NCBI RefSeq assembly: GCF_011064615.1
Contig: NZ_JAALJH010000026.1
Coordinates: 35,594 to 99,593, forward strand
DNA: 64,000 bases
Direction of reading: 5' to 3'
Source: Aquisphaera insulae
GTDB taxonomy: Bacteria; Planctomycetota; Planctomycetia; Isosphaerales; Isosphaeraceae
Positions 26,655 through 36,360 of the stretch are shown here, in pieces. A program made the position numbers and the translations under genes. The notes under the pieces were generated by a model. The model searched no databases, was not told where the DNA came from, and saw only the letters and a program-made list of their open reading frames with translations. How positions within the stretch are numbered: the first letter of the stretch is position 1; each line of letters begins with the position of its first letter.

Positions 26655-27641
26655 TCAGGGGACCGTGCAGGAAAGGAGCACGGCCTCGGCGCCCGGGACC
26701 ACCTCGCAGGCCCCGGCGGATGCCGGCAGCAGGAGCGTCCGGCCCGGGCCCAGGGGGACGGCCGTCCCGCCCCCGCAGACCGTCGCCTCGCCCGAGATCC
26801 CGACCAGGATCGTGAACCGGCCCGGGGTCCCCAGGCGTTCCGGGGCCGTCAGCCGCCAGCGCTCGAGCGCGAAGTAGTCGGTGCGTGAGAGGCCCTCCCG
26901 GAGGTTCCCCGCCGCCGTCCTGGTGGGCGTTGGGACCACGGGCTGGACCGGGCCGCGGGAGAAGTCGGTGGACTCCAGCGACTGGCTCACGTGCAGCTCG
27001 CGGGGCCTGCCGTCGGCGCCGACGCGTCCCCAGTCGTCGAGCCGGAAGGTGGCGTCGGACATCTGCTGGATCTCGGCCAGCAGGACCCCCGCGCCGATGG
27101 CGTGGACCGTCCCGGCCTCGATCAGGACGCAATCGCCGGGCCGGGCCGGGAAATGGTGGAGCAGCGGCGCGCAATTCCTGGCCTCGATCGCCGCGGCGAG
27201 CGCCCGGCGGTCCACCCCCGGCTTGAGGCCGGCGTAGATCCTCGCCCCCGGCTCGGCCGCCACGATGACCCAGGTCTCGGTCTTGCCGTTGTCGTCGGCC
27301 AGCCGCCTCCCCTTCTCGTCGTCGGGATGGACCTGGACCGAGAGGTCCTCGCGGGCGTCGATGAACTTCACCAGCAGCGGGAACTGCGTCCGCCCCGCGA
27401 GCCCGTCCCCCAGCAGCTCCGCGGGCCGCTCCCGGATCAGGTCCCGCAGCGAGGTCCCCGCAAGCGGCCCCTCATCGACCACGCTGACCAGGTCCTTGTA
27501 ATCGGAGAGCTCCCAGCTCTCGGCGTAGTCCGCGGCGTCGCCGATCGGCCTCCCGAGCACCGTCCCAAGTCGCCGTCCCCCCCAGAGGAGCCGGCGGAGG
27601 ATCGGGGTGAAGTGCAATGGATAGAGGGGGGGCGGGCTCAT
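26655..27641 (-). CDS. manA: type I mannose-6-phosphate isomerase
   Basis: A 328-residue cytoplasmic zinc enzyme that interconverts mannose-6-phosphate and fructose-6-phosphate. The cupin metal ligands are visible in LSVQVHPDDEKG, in KTETWVI and in IEAGTVHAIGAG. The length fits the shorter Bacillus-like class. The ATG at 27641 has GAGGAG eight bases upstream; a longer frame to 28184 runs through the neighbouring promoter region and is rejected. The gene converges on the start region of the moxR operon, on the same strand. Confidence 0.9.
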   Translation of the reverse strand: MSPPPLYPLHFTPILRRLLWGGRRLGTVLGRPIGDAADYAESWELSDYKDLVSVVDEGPLAGTSLRDLIRERPAELLGDGLAGRTQFPLLVKFIDAREDLSVQVHPDDEKGRRLADDNGKTETWVIVAAEPGARIYAGLKPGVDRRALAAAIEARNCAPLLHHFPARPGDCVLIEAGTVHAIGAGVLLAEIQQMSDATFRLDDWGRVGADGRPRELHVSQSLESTDFSRGPVQPVVPTPTRTAAGNLREGLSRTDYFALERWRLTAPERLGTPGRFTILVGISGEATVCGGGTAVPLGPGRTLLLPASAGACEVVPGAEAVLLSCTVP

Positions 27642-27945
27642 GACAGGGCTCCTCAGCCTCGATGGCGCGGCGGCGAACCATGGTCGCGGACGCCACGTAT
27701 TAGAGCATCCGCGGGCGAAATAATGTAGGAGCCGGCCCCGACGGGCGACCGCGCGAGCCCTGCGCGGAGGTGGTCCTGATGCCGGCGGGCCAGCCCCCGG
27801 GATTGAGCGGAGCCCGCAAAACCGGTACAAAGTGATAAACCGGCGTCCCCGCTGCGAGGGGACGCGGGGCGGCCCTTTCCCCGCCCCATCGCCGCCTTCG
27901 ACCGGCGATCGTCCTCGGTGATCCCTCGCGACGGAGAATGGTTCG
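27642..27945. other. divergent intergenic region, 304 bp
   Basis: This lies between the divergent manA and parvulin genes and should contain both promoters. It holds an AT-richer patch near 27716-27727 and a small hairpin (CGTCCCC/GGGGACG near 27844-27864). No gene is evident. Confidence 0.4.
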
Positions 27946-29037
27946 ATGGGCAGGAGCGTCCAGGCCGGGCTACTTTCGATGATGATCGTGGGGATGAGCA
28001 CGGGGGTTGCGGCCCCTGCGCTCGCCCAGGCCCAGCCGGCCGCCCCGGCGGCCGGGACCCAGGCCGCCCCCAAGGTCCCGGGCGCCGACGACGTCCTGGC
28101 GACCGTCACCGAGGGGAGCGTCAGCGAGAAGGTGACCAAGGGGGAGCTCGTCAACTTCCTCAGCCGGTATCCGATCCCGGCCACGGAGAACCGCGATCAG
28201 CTCTACCACGATGCGGTCGATTCCCTGGTCAACACCAAGCTCCTGACCATGTTCCTGAACCGCCAGAAGATCGCCGTCGATCCCTCCAAGGTGGACGCCG
28301 AGATCGCCCGCGTCGAGAGCAGCCTGAAGCAGGACAAGCAGGACCTGCAGACCGCCCTCAAGGAGAACAACCTCGACATCAAGGACCTCCGGTCCGAGAT
28401 GGAGAACCGGATCCGCTGGTCGGAGTACGTCCAGGCGAAGGCGACCGACGCCGAGCTCCGGCGCTACCTCATCGACAACCAGGACCTCTTCAGCGGCACC
28501 CAGGTCCGCGCCAGCCACATCCTGCTCCGGGTCGAGCCGGACGCCCCGGCGGCCGAGAAGGAGAAGGTCAAGAAGAAGCTCCTGGACATCAAGGCCCAGC
28601 TCGACGCCAACAAGCTGACGTTCGCCGAGGCCGCCAACAAGTACTCCGAGGACCCGGCCAACGCCGGCACCGCCGGCGGCGACCTCGATTACATCACCCT
28701 CAGCAGCGGCTTCATCACCGAGTTCACGGACGTCGCCTTCAAGCTCAAGAAGGGGTCGATCTCCGGCCCGGTCGAGACGCCTTACGGCCTCCACCTGATC
28801 CAGGTGACCGACCGCAAGGAGGGCAAGCTGCCGGACTTCGACCAGGTCAAGACCGCCATCATCCGCTACTACGCCGGCGACCTCCAGAAGAACCTCCTCA
28901 ACGAGGAGCGAAAGCAGGCCAAGATCGACGTCAAGCCGATGCCGAAGGACCTGTTCCCGAACCCACCCGCCGCCCCGGCGGGTGGGGCCGCACCGGCACC
29001 CGCGGCCGGCGCGGCGACCCCCAAGCCGGGCCTCTGA
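27946..29037 (+). CDS. exported parvulin-type peptidyl-prolyl isomerase (SurA/PrsA-like)
   Basis: A 363-residue periplasmic folding factor. The signal peptide covers about residues 1-28 (cleavage near ALAQA). A helical N-terminal chaperone domain (SurA_N-like, 45-180) precedes a single parvulin domain at about 185-285, seen in VRASHILLRV, FAEAANKYSEDP, GGDLDYI and GPVETPYGLHLIQV. The tail is Pro/Ala-rich. GGAG lies nine bases before the ATG. It probably assists folding of outer-membrane or secreted proteins. A GC-rich hairpin follows the stop. Confidence 0.9.
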   Translation: MGRSVQAGLLSMMIVGMSTGVAAPALAQAQPAAPAAGTQAAPKVPGADDVLATVTEGSVSEKVTKGELVNFLSRYPIPATENRDQLYHDAVDSLVNTKLLTMFLNRQKIAVDPSKVDAEIARVESSLKQDKQDLQTALKENNLDIKDLRSEMENRIRWSEYVQAKATDAELRRYLIDNQDLFSGTQVRASHILLRVEPDAPAAEKEKVKKKLLDIKAQLDANKLTFAEAANKYSEDPANAGTAGGDLDYITLSSGFITEFTDVAFKLKKGSISGPVETPYGLHLIQVTDRKEGKLPDFDQVKTAIIRYYAGDLQKNLLNEERKQAKIDVKPMPKDLFPNPPAAPAGGAAPAPAAGAATPKPGL

Positions 29038-29059
29038 GCCGGTAGCCCTCCTTCGCAGC

Positions 29060-29092
29060 CCGCGAGGCCGGCCCCACGGGCCCGCCTCGCGG
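29060..29092. terminator. hairpin between convergent genes
   Basis: CCGCGAGGC (29060-29068) pairs with GCCTCGCGG (29084-29092) over 9 bp. It lies between the convergent parvulin and DUF4139 genes and could serve both. There is no T-run, as is common at this GC content. Confidence 0.5.
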
Positions 29093-29116
29093 ACGCGACG
29101 CGTCGCCTCCCCCCCG

Positions 29117-31168
29117 TCACTTCAGCTTCGCCTTCGGCCTCGGCGAGGGCCTCCCGCCGCCGGGGCCCGGCGGGGGCGAATCCCCGCCAAGGTCAGCCTC
29201 GAAGCTCAGCGCCCCCAGCGAATCCGACGCCTGCTTGCGGAGCTTTGCGGCCTCGGCCTCGAGCCGCTTCAATTCCGCGGCGATGGCTTCCAGTCGGTCT
29301 TCCTGCGCGCCGAAGGTCTTGACGAACCGTTCCCGGAGCTCCTTCTCCGAGGCCCGATCGCCGAGCGCCTTGAGGTTCTCTCGCAGCCGCTCCTGCTCCT
29401 TGTGCAGGGCCTTGTTCTCCTCCGCCAGGCGGCGGGCCTGCTCCTGGGCCGCGCTCGCCCGGTTGATCAGCGCGAGGGCCTCGCGGAGGACCCTCACCGT
29501 CGGGGCATCCAGCTCCTTCTGCTCGGCCCAGAACTCGAGCTGCCACGCGGACGTGTCGGCCAGCACGATCCGCTGGCGGATCAGCCGCTGCGTCCGGACG
29601 GTGAACGTCGTGATCCCCTTCGGGGCCAGGTCGAAACGGAACCGCCAGTAGGATTCGGTGATCTCGTGGGCGGTCGGAGGCTCGTCGAGCGTCCAGTCGT
29701 CCGCCTCGCGGGGATGATCCAGGTAGACCACGGCCGGCGCGTCCCCCTTGTTGTCGAACGCGTAGGTCGTGCTCCGGATCTGGCCGCGGCGGCTCTCGAG
29801 CGTCCCGCGGCGGATGACCACCCGGGCGGTCTGCTCGTCGTGGCTGTCCACGTTGTCCAGCACCTTCACGCCAAGCTCCACCGCGAACGGCACCAGCCGG
29901 GTCTCGTCCGGCTTGAGCGTGTCGAGCATCGCTTCGCCGACGTAGCTCCCACCCTCCAGCACCGTCAGCGGGCCCCCTTCGAGGGTCAGGCCCGTGGTGT
30001 TCTCGAGCTCGACGCACCGCATCGGGTTCTCGGCCCGCGTCCGCTTGTTGTAGAGGAGCACCGGCCGGCCCTTGAACTCGCGGAGGACGATCGGCACCAG
30101 CGCCGCCTGGTTCCGCTTGATGGTCACCGGGTGCTCGATCTCGTACTCGAACAGGTCCCCGAGCTTCCGCTCCCGGACCTGCGTGGGGGTCGAGCTGACC
30201 GCGGAGGGTGGTGGGGGCGCCGGGGCCGCGGCCTTGACGCTGCTCGCCATCCGCCGGTACGCCGATCGCTCCGCAATGGCCGCAGGTTCCACTTCGTCGA
30301 GCGAGGACAGCGTGAGCATGTCCATGTCCATCCCCGCCTCCACCTCCGGCGGCAGCACTCCGGTCGTCTCCTTCACCTCGACGACCGGCCGGCGGATCGA
30401 TCGCGGCGTGTAGAGGTCGTGGACGAACGAGACCGGGAGGCCGGAAATCAGCGAGAGCCTGACGTCGTCCCAGTCCTCATCCTGGGTGTTGTCGACGACG
30501 GCCCAGCCCTGGATCATCGGGGCCCTGTCCTCCTCGCCGAGGATCAGCCGGTAGGTCGCCTTCCAGACCGGCGCGGCCACGGTATAGGCCAGGCGGAGCC
30601 GCCGTTCCCCCTCACCCTTCGCGAAGATCGAGAACCCGCGCGCGTCCTTCTTCTTGGCGGATAGCCGGGTCCTGAGGTAGTACTCCAGGTCGCGGCGGAC
30701 GGCCTCGTCCCGGATCTCGATCGACGAGACTTCGGGGAGCTCGAACGAGCGAATCCGGCCGTCGTTCAGGATCGACAGCACGGGCGTCTCGACGAGCCCC
30801 TCCGGCGTCGTCGTCCTGATCGTGTCCAGCCCCAGCACCATCCCCTCCGCGACACCGCCGCCGGCCGTACCGAGGGCCACCGTGGCCCCCGTGAGCTGGG
30901 GCAGGAGCCCGGCGACGCCGTCCTCGTCCGAGATCTCGAGCGCCACGTCGGCCAGCAGCTCGTGGAGCGGCCGGGTCGAGTCGTACGACACGGACGAGAC
31001 GTGGCCGCCGTCCAGGTCCAGGACGATCAGCGACTTGAGCACGTCGCTGACCTCCTCCTTCCGGAAGGCCAGCGCGACCGACTCCTCGCCGTGGACCTTC
31101 CCCTCGCGCTCGAAGTACCCCACGCCGTGCTTGTAGAGCACGACCCTCGTGATCGGCATCGTGGCCAT
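29117..31168 (-). CDS. DUF4139 domain protein with C-terminal coiled coil
   Basis: A 683-residue protein without a signal peptide. It opens with TRVVLYKHGVGYFER, the beginning typical of bacterial DUF4139 proteins. It continues through the beta-rich body (VAAPVWKATYRLILGE, VVDNTQDEDWDDVRLSLISG) and ends with a charged coiled coil at about 565-650 rich in Glu/Arg/Leu. The closing segment is Pro/Gly/Lys-rich. GGAGGA lies six bases before the ATG at 31168; an ATG three codons later is an alternative. The function of the family is unknown. Confidence 0.8.
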   Translation of the reverse strand: MATMPITRVVLYKHGVGYFEREGKVHGEESVALAFRKEEVSDVLKSLIVLDLDGGHVSSVSYDSTRPLHELLADVALEISDEDGVAGLLPQLTGATVALGTAGGGVAEGMVLGLDTIRTTTPEGLVETPVLSILNDGRIRSFELPEVSSIEIRDEAVRRDLEYYLRTRLSAKKKDARGFSIFAKGEGERRLRLAYTVAAPVWKATYRLILGEEDRAPMIQGWAVVDNTQDEDWDDVRLSLISGLPVSFVHDLYTPRSIRRPVVEVKETTGVLPPEVEAGMDMDMLTLSSLDEVEPAAIAERSAYRRMASSVKAAAPAPPPPSAVSSTPTQVRERKLGDLFEYEIEHPVTIKRNQAALVPIVLREFKGRPVLLYNKRTRAENPMRCVELENTTGLTLEGGPLTVLEGGSYVGEAMLDTLKPDETRLVPFAVELGVKVLDNVDSHDEQTARVVIRRGTLESRRGQIRSTTYAFDNKGDAPAVVYLDHPREADDWTLDEPPTAHEITESYWRFRFDLAPKGITTFTVRTQRLIRQRIVLADTSAWQLEFWAEQKELDAPTVRVLREALALINRASAAQEQARRLAEENKALHKEQERLRENLKALGDRASEKELRERFVKTFGAQEDRLEAIAAELKRLEAEAAKLRKQASDSLGALSFEADLGGDSPPPGPGGGRPSPRPKAKLK

Positions 31169-31304
31169 CGATGGTCCTCCCCCCGGCGGTCGCGGCGGTC
31201 ATCGCAACTGCGTGCATTGTCGCGCGCCCCGCCGCCACTTCAACCATCTCCCCGATCAGCGGGAGGGATCGACCGACGAGGGCGGAAGGAGGGCCGCGCC
31301 GGGG

Positions 31305-32096
31305 TCATTTGCTCTTCTTGCCGGCGGCCGCCCAGTCGATCCCCTGCAAAAGGAGCCGGCCCAGGTTCGCGTCGCGGACCGGGTCGTCCTTGCCGGGGCC
31401 GAAGTCGCGATGGCCGAAGACCAGGTGGAAGACGCGGCCGGAGCCGTAGACGTTGGTCCAGGCGACCGGCCATGTCGCGCCCTGGTATTCGACGGTGGCC
31501 AGGGCCTGGATCTCGCGGGCCATCTGCATGTGATAGTACAGTTCATCCTTGATCTTGAAGTCGGCGAGCCCCGCGGTGATCGGGCTGGCCCTGTCGGCGA
31601 TCTTGACCGTGTACTCCCCCTTCTTCGTCTTCCCATCCGGGAGGCCGAAGTGGGAGAACACCCCGCCGAGCATCACCTTGAACTCGGGGACCCAGTCGTC
31701 CGGGGCGTTGTCCGCGCCGTGGATCGAGACGTAGCCCCCGCCCGACCTCACGAAGTTCAGCAGGGCCTCCTGCTGGGCCTTCGTGTAGCGGAATTCCGGG
31801 TCGCGGCGGTCGGCGTTGGCGATGATCAGGTCGTACTTGCGGAGGGCCGGCGTCTCCAGGATCGCCGCGTCCTCTCCCAGCGTGACCTCGTAACGCCCGG
31901 TGTTCTCCAGCGACTCGGCAAGGTAAAATGCCTGGTCGCGGTATCCGTGATGCTGGCGCTTGCCCCCGGTCAGCAGGTAGACCTTCGCCCCGCCGGGCGC
32001 GTATTTCTGGGCTCGGGCGGGGGTTGGGGCCAGCGGCCCGGGCATCACGACCATGGACATGACAACGAGGGCGAAAGCGATCCGGGTTCGTATCAC
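31305..32096 (-). CDS. exported ThuA-like (glutamine amidotransferase-fold) protein
   Basis: A 263-residue protein. I place the start at a GTG (32096) seven bases after AGGAG; it gives a clean signal peptide (IRTRIAFALVVM, cleavage near PARAQ). The ThuA-like domain is seen in VYLLTGGKRQHHGYRD, YDLIIANADRR, GGGYVSIHGADN and YGSGRVFHLVFGHRDF. ThuA proteins are frequent in planctomycetes and are linked to sugar utilisation. The frame continues upstream to 32834, but this part is antisense to the next gene and is not credible coding sequence. Confidence 0.85.
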   Translation of the reverse strand: MIRTRIAFALVVMSMVVMPGPLAPTPARAQKYAPGGAKVYLLTGGKRQHHGYRDQAFYLAESLENTGRYEVTLGEDAAILETPALRKYDLIIANADRRDPEFRYTKAQQEALLNFVRSGGGYVSIHGADNAPDDWVPEFKVMLGGVFSHFGLPDGKTKKGEYTVKIADRASPITAGLADFKIKDELYYHMQMAREIQALATVEYQGATWPVAWTNVYGSGRVFHLVFGHRDFGPGKDDPVRDANLGRLLLQGIDWAAAGKKSK

Positions 32097-32216
32097 CACA
32101 AGGCTCCTGTCTCGCCGAGAGCACGTGATTGCCGCCGATGCAGGTAGGTTATTCGGACGGCGGGATGCTCGCAAGCGGCAGTTCGGGCCCGAGAAACACC
32201 AGGGAGACGACACGCG

Positions 32217-32768
32217 ATGAATCGACGAACATTCTTCATCCTGCCCGCGCTGGCCGTGGCGACGCTGGCCTTCGGGGCCGACGATCCGAAGCGATCGATC
32301 GACACCAACGGCCTCTCGTTCAAGGCGCCGGAGTCGTGGAAGTCGGTCCCCGCCTCCGGCATGCGGGCGGCCCAGCTCAAGGTCGCGCCCGTCGACGGCG
32401 ACGAGTTCCCGGCGGAGCTCGTCCTGTTCATCTTCCCCGGCGGCGCCGGCACGGTGGACCAGAACGTCAAGCGGTGGCAGCAGCAGTTCAAGGACGCGGA
32501 CGGCAATCCCCCCAAGATCGAGAGCAAGGCCCTCAAGGGGAAGAACGTCGAGGTCACCCGCGTGGAGACCGCCGGCCATTACACGCCGACCAACTTCCCG
32601 GGCAGGCCGGTCGAGCCCGAGCGGGACAACGCCCGGCTCTTCGGCGCGATCGTCGTGACCGAGAAGGCCGGCTACTTCTTCAAGATGGTCGGCCCGGACA
32701 AGACCATGACCGCGCTCAAGCCGGCCTTCAACGAGCTGATCGAGTCGATCGAAATCGAGGGTAAGTAG
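32217..32768 (+). CDS. small secreted protein of unknown function
   Basis: A 183-residue protein with a signal peptide (residues 1-20, FFILPALAVATLAFGA). The mature part has alternating beta-type segments (GLSFKAPESWKSVP, AELVLFIFPGGAG, GYFFKMVGPDKTM) and ends in a helix. This recalls the compact alpha-beta fold of PsbP-like secreted proteins, but I do not recognise it firmly. GGAG lies about ten bases before the ATG. It is divergent from the ThuA gene. Confidence 0.65.
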   Translation: MNRRTFFILPALAVATLAFGADDPKRSIDTNGLSFKAPESWKSVPASGMRAAQLKVAPVDGDEFPAELVLFIFPGGAGTVDQNVKRWQQQFKDADGNPPKIESKALKGKNVEVTRVETAGHYTPTNFPGRPVEPERDNARLFGAIVVTEKAGYFFKMVGPDKTMTALKPAFNELIESIEIEGK

Positions 32769-32849
32769 CCTCATCCGGACGCCCAGTCGGGGGGGGCCGA
32801 GCGAAGTCGAGGCCCGCCCCGATCGCCCGCGCAAGCCGAGTCATCCCGC

Positions 32850-33416
32850 ATGGCGACCATCACCATCATCTGCGCCCGCTGCACCCTGCCGAACATCCGC
32901 TCGGACCGCTTCTGCGCGAGCTGCGGATTGCCGCTCGGCGCGGTGCAGGCGGACGCCGGCGCCGCGGTCGAGGCGCTCGGTGCCTACGAGGCGCCGGAGC
33001 CGGCGGACCCCGACGTGGAGCATGTGATCCGCGACTTCGTGGCCCGGTCCGGCTTCGACGTCGTCCCGTCCAGCCACGGCTGGCGGATCACCGTACCGCT
33101 CCGCCTGGACCGCAAGCAGGCCGTCTACATCGGGCCCTCCGGCACCGACGTAGAGGGCCGCCCGCTGCTCGGGCTCGTCTCGGTCTGCGGGCCGGCCAAC
33201 GATCGCGATTGCCGGACCCTGCTGACCCACAACGCCCGGATGACCGACGGCCACTTTGCCATCCGCGTCCTCCGGGGCGAGGAATACTTCGTCGTCGTCG
33301 AGAACCTCGCCGCCGACGTCGTCTCGACGCTCGACGCCCGCAACATCTTCCGCCGGATCGCCGACCTCGCCGACGGCCTGGAAGACCGGCTCTCGCGCGG
33401 GCGGGACGTCTATTGA
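32850..33416 (+). CDS. zinc-ribbon protein with a YbjN/secretion-chaperone-like domain
   Basis: A 188-residue cytoplasmic protein. Two CxxC pairs at the N-terminus (CARC and CASC, 13 residues apart) form a likely zinc ribbon. After an Ala/Glu-rich linker, residues 55-175 have an alpha-beta arrangement (HGWRITVPLRLDRKQAVYIG, HFAIRVLRGEEYFVVVENL) that recalls YbjN or type III secretion chaperones. No export signal is present. It converges with the glycosyltransferase gene, with only 7 bases between the stops. Confidence 0.6.
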   Translation: MATITIICARCTLPNIRSDRFCASCGLPLGAVQADAGAAVEALGAYEAPEPADPDVEHVIRDFVARSGFDVVPSSHGWRITVPLRLDRKQAVYIGPSGTDVEGRPLLGLVSVCGPANDRDCRTLLTHNARMTDGHFAIRVLRGEEYFVVVENLAADVVSTLDARNIFRRIADLADGLEDRLSRGRDVY

Positions 33417-33423
33417 TCCGCGG

Positions 33424-35115
33424 TCAGGGGACGATCGCACCCGCCCCCGGGTTCCGGTAGACCGCGATCGTCGTGTCGTCCGTCAGGCAGATCGGCGCGA
33501 TGCCGTCGAGTGCCCGGAAGAATCCCTCCGGCCCCCACGGGCCGTGCTGGAGCGAGGCCGAGACCGCGACGAACCGGGTGCGGACCTCGCCCAGCGGCGG
33601 CAAGGCCGAATGGTCGTCCACGGCGTTCACGACGTGGGCCAGGCCCTGGACACCATAGTATGAAGGGTCGGTGTCGCCGAAGTAGTACAGGGTCACGTCG
33701 CGCATCTCGGGCCGCTCGCGTTGCAACCGGGCCAGCCCCCTGAGGCCCTGCCCCCAGTCGAGGTTGGAATCCGCGAGGATCCGACGGCCGCCGATCGGGC
33801 CGCCGGCGATCGCGTTGAAATAGGTCAGCTCGAACGGATGCCACGTGGCGACGGCCGCCGCCTGGCCGGCCAATCCGAGCCCGACAACGCCGGCCGCCCA
33901 TCCCGCCCGTCGCCCGTTGCCCTCGGCCAGCCGAGACACCCACACGATCGCCACCGGTGCCATCGGCAGCATGTACCGGATCCCGTAGTTCCGCGTGGAG
34001 CCGAGCGAGGCGGCCAGGACGAAGAGCACGACCAGCAGCGGCAGGAGTTCGTCGTGCGGATCGCGACCCTCCGCGGCCGCCACCCGGCGCGGATCGCGTC
34101 CCAGGACGGCGCTCCCGATCACGAGCAGCCAGAACGTCAGCGGGACCTTGACGGCCATGGCGATCAGGTAGTAGGACCTCCAGCCGGTCATCCGCCGCTC
34201 GCCCAGGAGGTAGCTCGGCCCGCCCGACATCTGGTGATGGACCTGGGTGGCGAAGCCAACCCAATCCTGGGGCCACCGCGTCTCATAGATCGCCCGCGCG
34301 AGGGGACCGAGCCGGCCGAACCGGGCGGCGATGCTCGGGTGATCGCCGGTCGAGCCGCTGAGCGGCATGAGCGCGAAGCCCGTGACCGCGACGTCGGCGG
34401 CCAGCATGAGCGCGACGAAGCCCGCCATGGCGGCGGCGAGTCGGAGCGTCCGCGCGATCAACCCCGCTCGTCCCGCCCGCGCCAGGTCGTCGATCCACCA
34501 GGCCGCGGCGATCAGCGGCGGGAGGAGCACCGCGGTCGACTTGCACGAGAAGGCCAGGCCGGCCGCCGCGGCCGAGGCCCAGAGCCATCGCGTGCGGCCG
34601 GTGGCGCGGAACCGCCAAAAGAGGAAGAGCACGGCGGCGGTGCAGGCGAGGATCGGCGTCTCCATCGTGGCGAGGCCGCCGTGCGCCAGCAGGTTGGGGC
34701 TGAGGGCGAAGAGCCAGGCGGCCAGGGCCATGGCGCGGTCGCCGTAGGCCGCGCGGCTCCAGCCGGCGGTCAGCAGCAGCCCCGCCAGCCAGATCCAGGA
34801 TCCGCCGATGCGGACGATCGGCAGCAACTCCGACTGGCGGCGGATCGGCTCGTCGATGAGGCCGCCCCGGCCCGTCCGGTCGAGGACCCAGAACACGGGC
34901 GTCTGCTGGAGCTTCCAGAAGGTCAGGGGGGAGCCCATGCGGGTGATCTCGGATTGCTCGCCGGTCCGCCACCAGCGGGCCGCGACCCGGAGGTAGGTGG
35001 TCTCGTCGTAGGTCGCCGAGGTCCGCCCGGCCGAGTCCGCGATCAGCGCGAGGCCGACCATCGCCGCCGTCGCGACGAGTCCGACGAACAGGATCGATCC
35101 GGGCTTCCTACCCAT
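33424..35115 (-). CDS. family 39-like (PMT-type) membrane glycosyltransferase
   Basis: A 563-residue polytopic protein with about ten membrane spans. The first outer loop carries the acidic motif TYDETTYLR, in the position of the catalytic Asp/Glu of GT-C enzymes of the PMT/ArnT type, and a later loop has YFNAIAGGP and ADSNLDWGQ, typical of this family in planctomycetes. GAGGAG lies six bases before the ATG at 35115. It follows the oxidoreductase gene by 10 bases and is probably in one operon with it. It likely transfers a lipid-linked sugar to a protein or lipid outside the membrane; the acceptor is unknown. Confidence 0.83.
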   Translation of the reverse strand: MGRKPGSILFVGLVATAAMVGLALIADSAGRTSATYDETTYLRVAARWWRTGEQSEITRMGSPLTFWKLQQTPVFWVLDRTGRGGLIDEPIRRQSELLPIVRIGGSWIWLAGLLLTAGWSRAAYGDRAMALAAWLFALSPNLLAHGGLATMETPILACTAAVLFLFWRFRATGRTRWLWASAAAAGLAFSCKSTAVLLPPLIAAAWWIDDLARAGRAGLIARTLRLAAAMAGFVALMLAADVAVTGFALMPLSGSTGDHPSIAARFGRLGPLARAIYETRWPQDWVGFATQVHHQMSGGPSYLLGERRMTGWRSYYLIAMAVKVPLTFWLLVIGSAVLGRDPRRVAAAEGRDPHDELLPLLVVLFVLAASLGSTRNYGIRYMLPMAPVAIVWVSRLAEGNGRRAGWAAGVVGLGLAGQAAAVATWHPFELTYFNAIAGGPIGGRRILADSNLDWGQGLRGLARLQRERPEMRDVTLYYFGDTDPSYYGVQGLAHVVNAVDDHSALPPLGEVRTRFVAVSASLQHGPWGPEGFFRALDGIAPICLTDDTTIAVYRNPGAGAIVP

Positions 35116-35125
35116 GGGCCGCTCC

Positions 35126-36172
35126 TCAGCCGGACGGCTCGCCTGGCCGGATGACCCGGCCCTCGGCCTGGCTCCGCTCGATCTCGCGGACCAGCCTGGC
35201 GATCCGGAGCGCGTCGCGGATCGTCGGGGCGGCCGAGGGCTCTCCGTGGACCAGCTCGTGGAACTGCTTGTTGAGCACGTCGCCCACGGTCGGCTCCAGG
35301 GGGAGGCGTTCCTCGTGCGTCCCCGAGGCGTCGGACCACTGGATCCGCTCGGGGAGCTCCAGCCAGGCCGCGCCCCGCTCGGCGAAGACCTGGAAGCCCG
35401 CGGGGGGGAGGAACCGGCTGGCCTCGCCCCAACGGCCGCGGTCGTACCGGCCGAAGGAGACCTGGGCCGACGCACCGCCGGGGAACTCGGCGACGAAGCT
35501 GCCGAAGTCCGGCTCCGGGGGCTTCCCCTCCGCGGCCGGGACGACCTGGGCCCTGGCGCCACCGACCGATTCCGGCAGGGCGTTCATCAGCGAGCAGCAC
35601 CAGTCCAGCAGGTAGCTCCCCGGATCCACGAGCAGGGGGGAGGGGGCGAGCTGGGTGCTCGGGCCGGGGACGGCATAGCGGTCGAACCCGAAGAGCCGCG
35701 ACTGGCCCAGGATCAGCCGCGGCGGCCCCAGCGACGTCGCCAGCAGCTCCTTGAGGCGGAGGGTCGCCGGATAGCAGCGGCGGGCGAACTCGGGCATGAA
35801 CGCGATGCCCGCCTCGCCGACCTGGCGTGCCAGGCCCTCCAGCTCGTCGGCGGACTCGGCCAGCGGGAGCCCGCAATAGACCGACTTCTTCGCCTCGCAG
35901 GCGAGGGCCAGCGGATGGAGGCCGAACCACTGGGGCGAGAGCACATAGATCACATCAACATCGGTCCGGGACACCAGGGCGGAGAGGCCCTCGCAGGCGA
36001 CGCATCCGAGCTGCTCCGCCTCGGTCCGGGCCCGCCGGTGGACCTGGTCGTAAACGGCCGTCACCCGGAACCGGTCCTTGAGCCGGAGGAGCGACGGCTT
36101 GTGACGGCTCTCCCAGAGGCGACCCAGGCCGATGACCCCCACCCGAAGCCGGGTGTGTTGCGACGCTCCCAA
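35126..36172 (-). CDS. Gfo/Idh/MocA-family oxidoreductase
   Basis: A 348-residue protein. The N-terminal Rossmann domain has VGVIGLGRLWESRHKP, and the usual EKP of the family is replaced by CGLPLAES. The C-terminal beta-sheet domain covers about residues 130-340. The TTG start at 36172 is supported by GAGGAGG six bases before it. The family oxidises or reduces sugars and inositols with NAD(P). Its partner in the operon, a membrane glycosyltransferase, suggests a role in sugar modification. The GLP variant means that catalytic competence should not be assumed. Confidence 0.78.
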   Translation of the reverse strand: MGASQHTRLRVGVIGLGRLWESRHKPSLLRLKDRFRVTAVYDQVHRRARTEAEQLGCVACEGLSALVSRTDVDVIYVLSPQWFGLHPLALACEAKKSVYCGLPLAESADELEGLARQVGEAGIAFMPEFARRCYPATLRLKELLATSLGPPRLILGQSRLFGFDRYAVPGPSTQLAPSPLLVDPGSYLLDWCCSLMNALPESVGGARAQVVPAAEGKPPEPDFGSFVAEFPGGASAQVSFGRYDRGRWGEASRFLPPAGFQVFAERGAAWLELPERIQWSDASGTHEERLPLEPTVGDVLNKQFHELVHGEPSAAPTIRDALRIARLVREIERSQAEGRVIRPGEPSG

Positions 36173-36360
36173 ACGCCCCTCCTCGCGACCCCACGCGGCC
36201 CTCGCCGTCGGCCCGCCACCGGGCTTGGGCCGGACCCCAGAGAGGTTATCAGCAACGCCCCCCCCGCGGCTACCCGGAACAAGACCCGAGCGAGACGCCT
36301 TCCGCTCGGTTACGATGGCGCGAATGGCACCGAGGTAGGGTCCGACGAGGTCCGTCTGTC

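Noticed and set aside
26655..28184. Extended version of mannose-6-phosphate isomerase beginning at 28184
   Set aside because: The extra 181 residues cover the divergent promoter and the start of the parvulin gene; the start at 27641 has a good ribosome binding site and the normal length.
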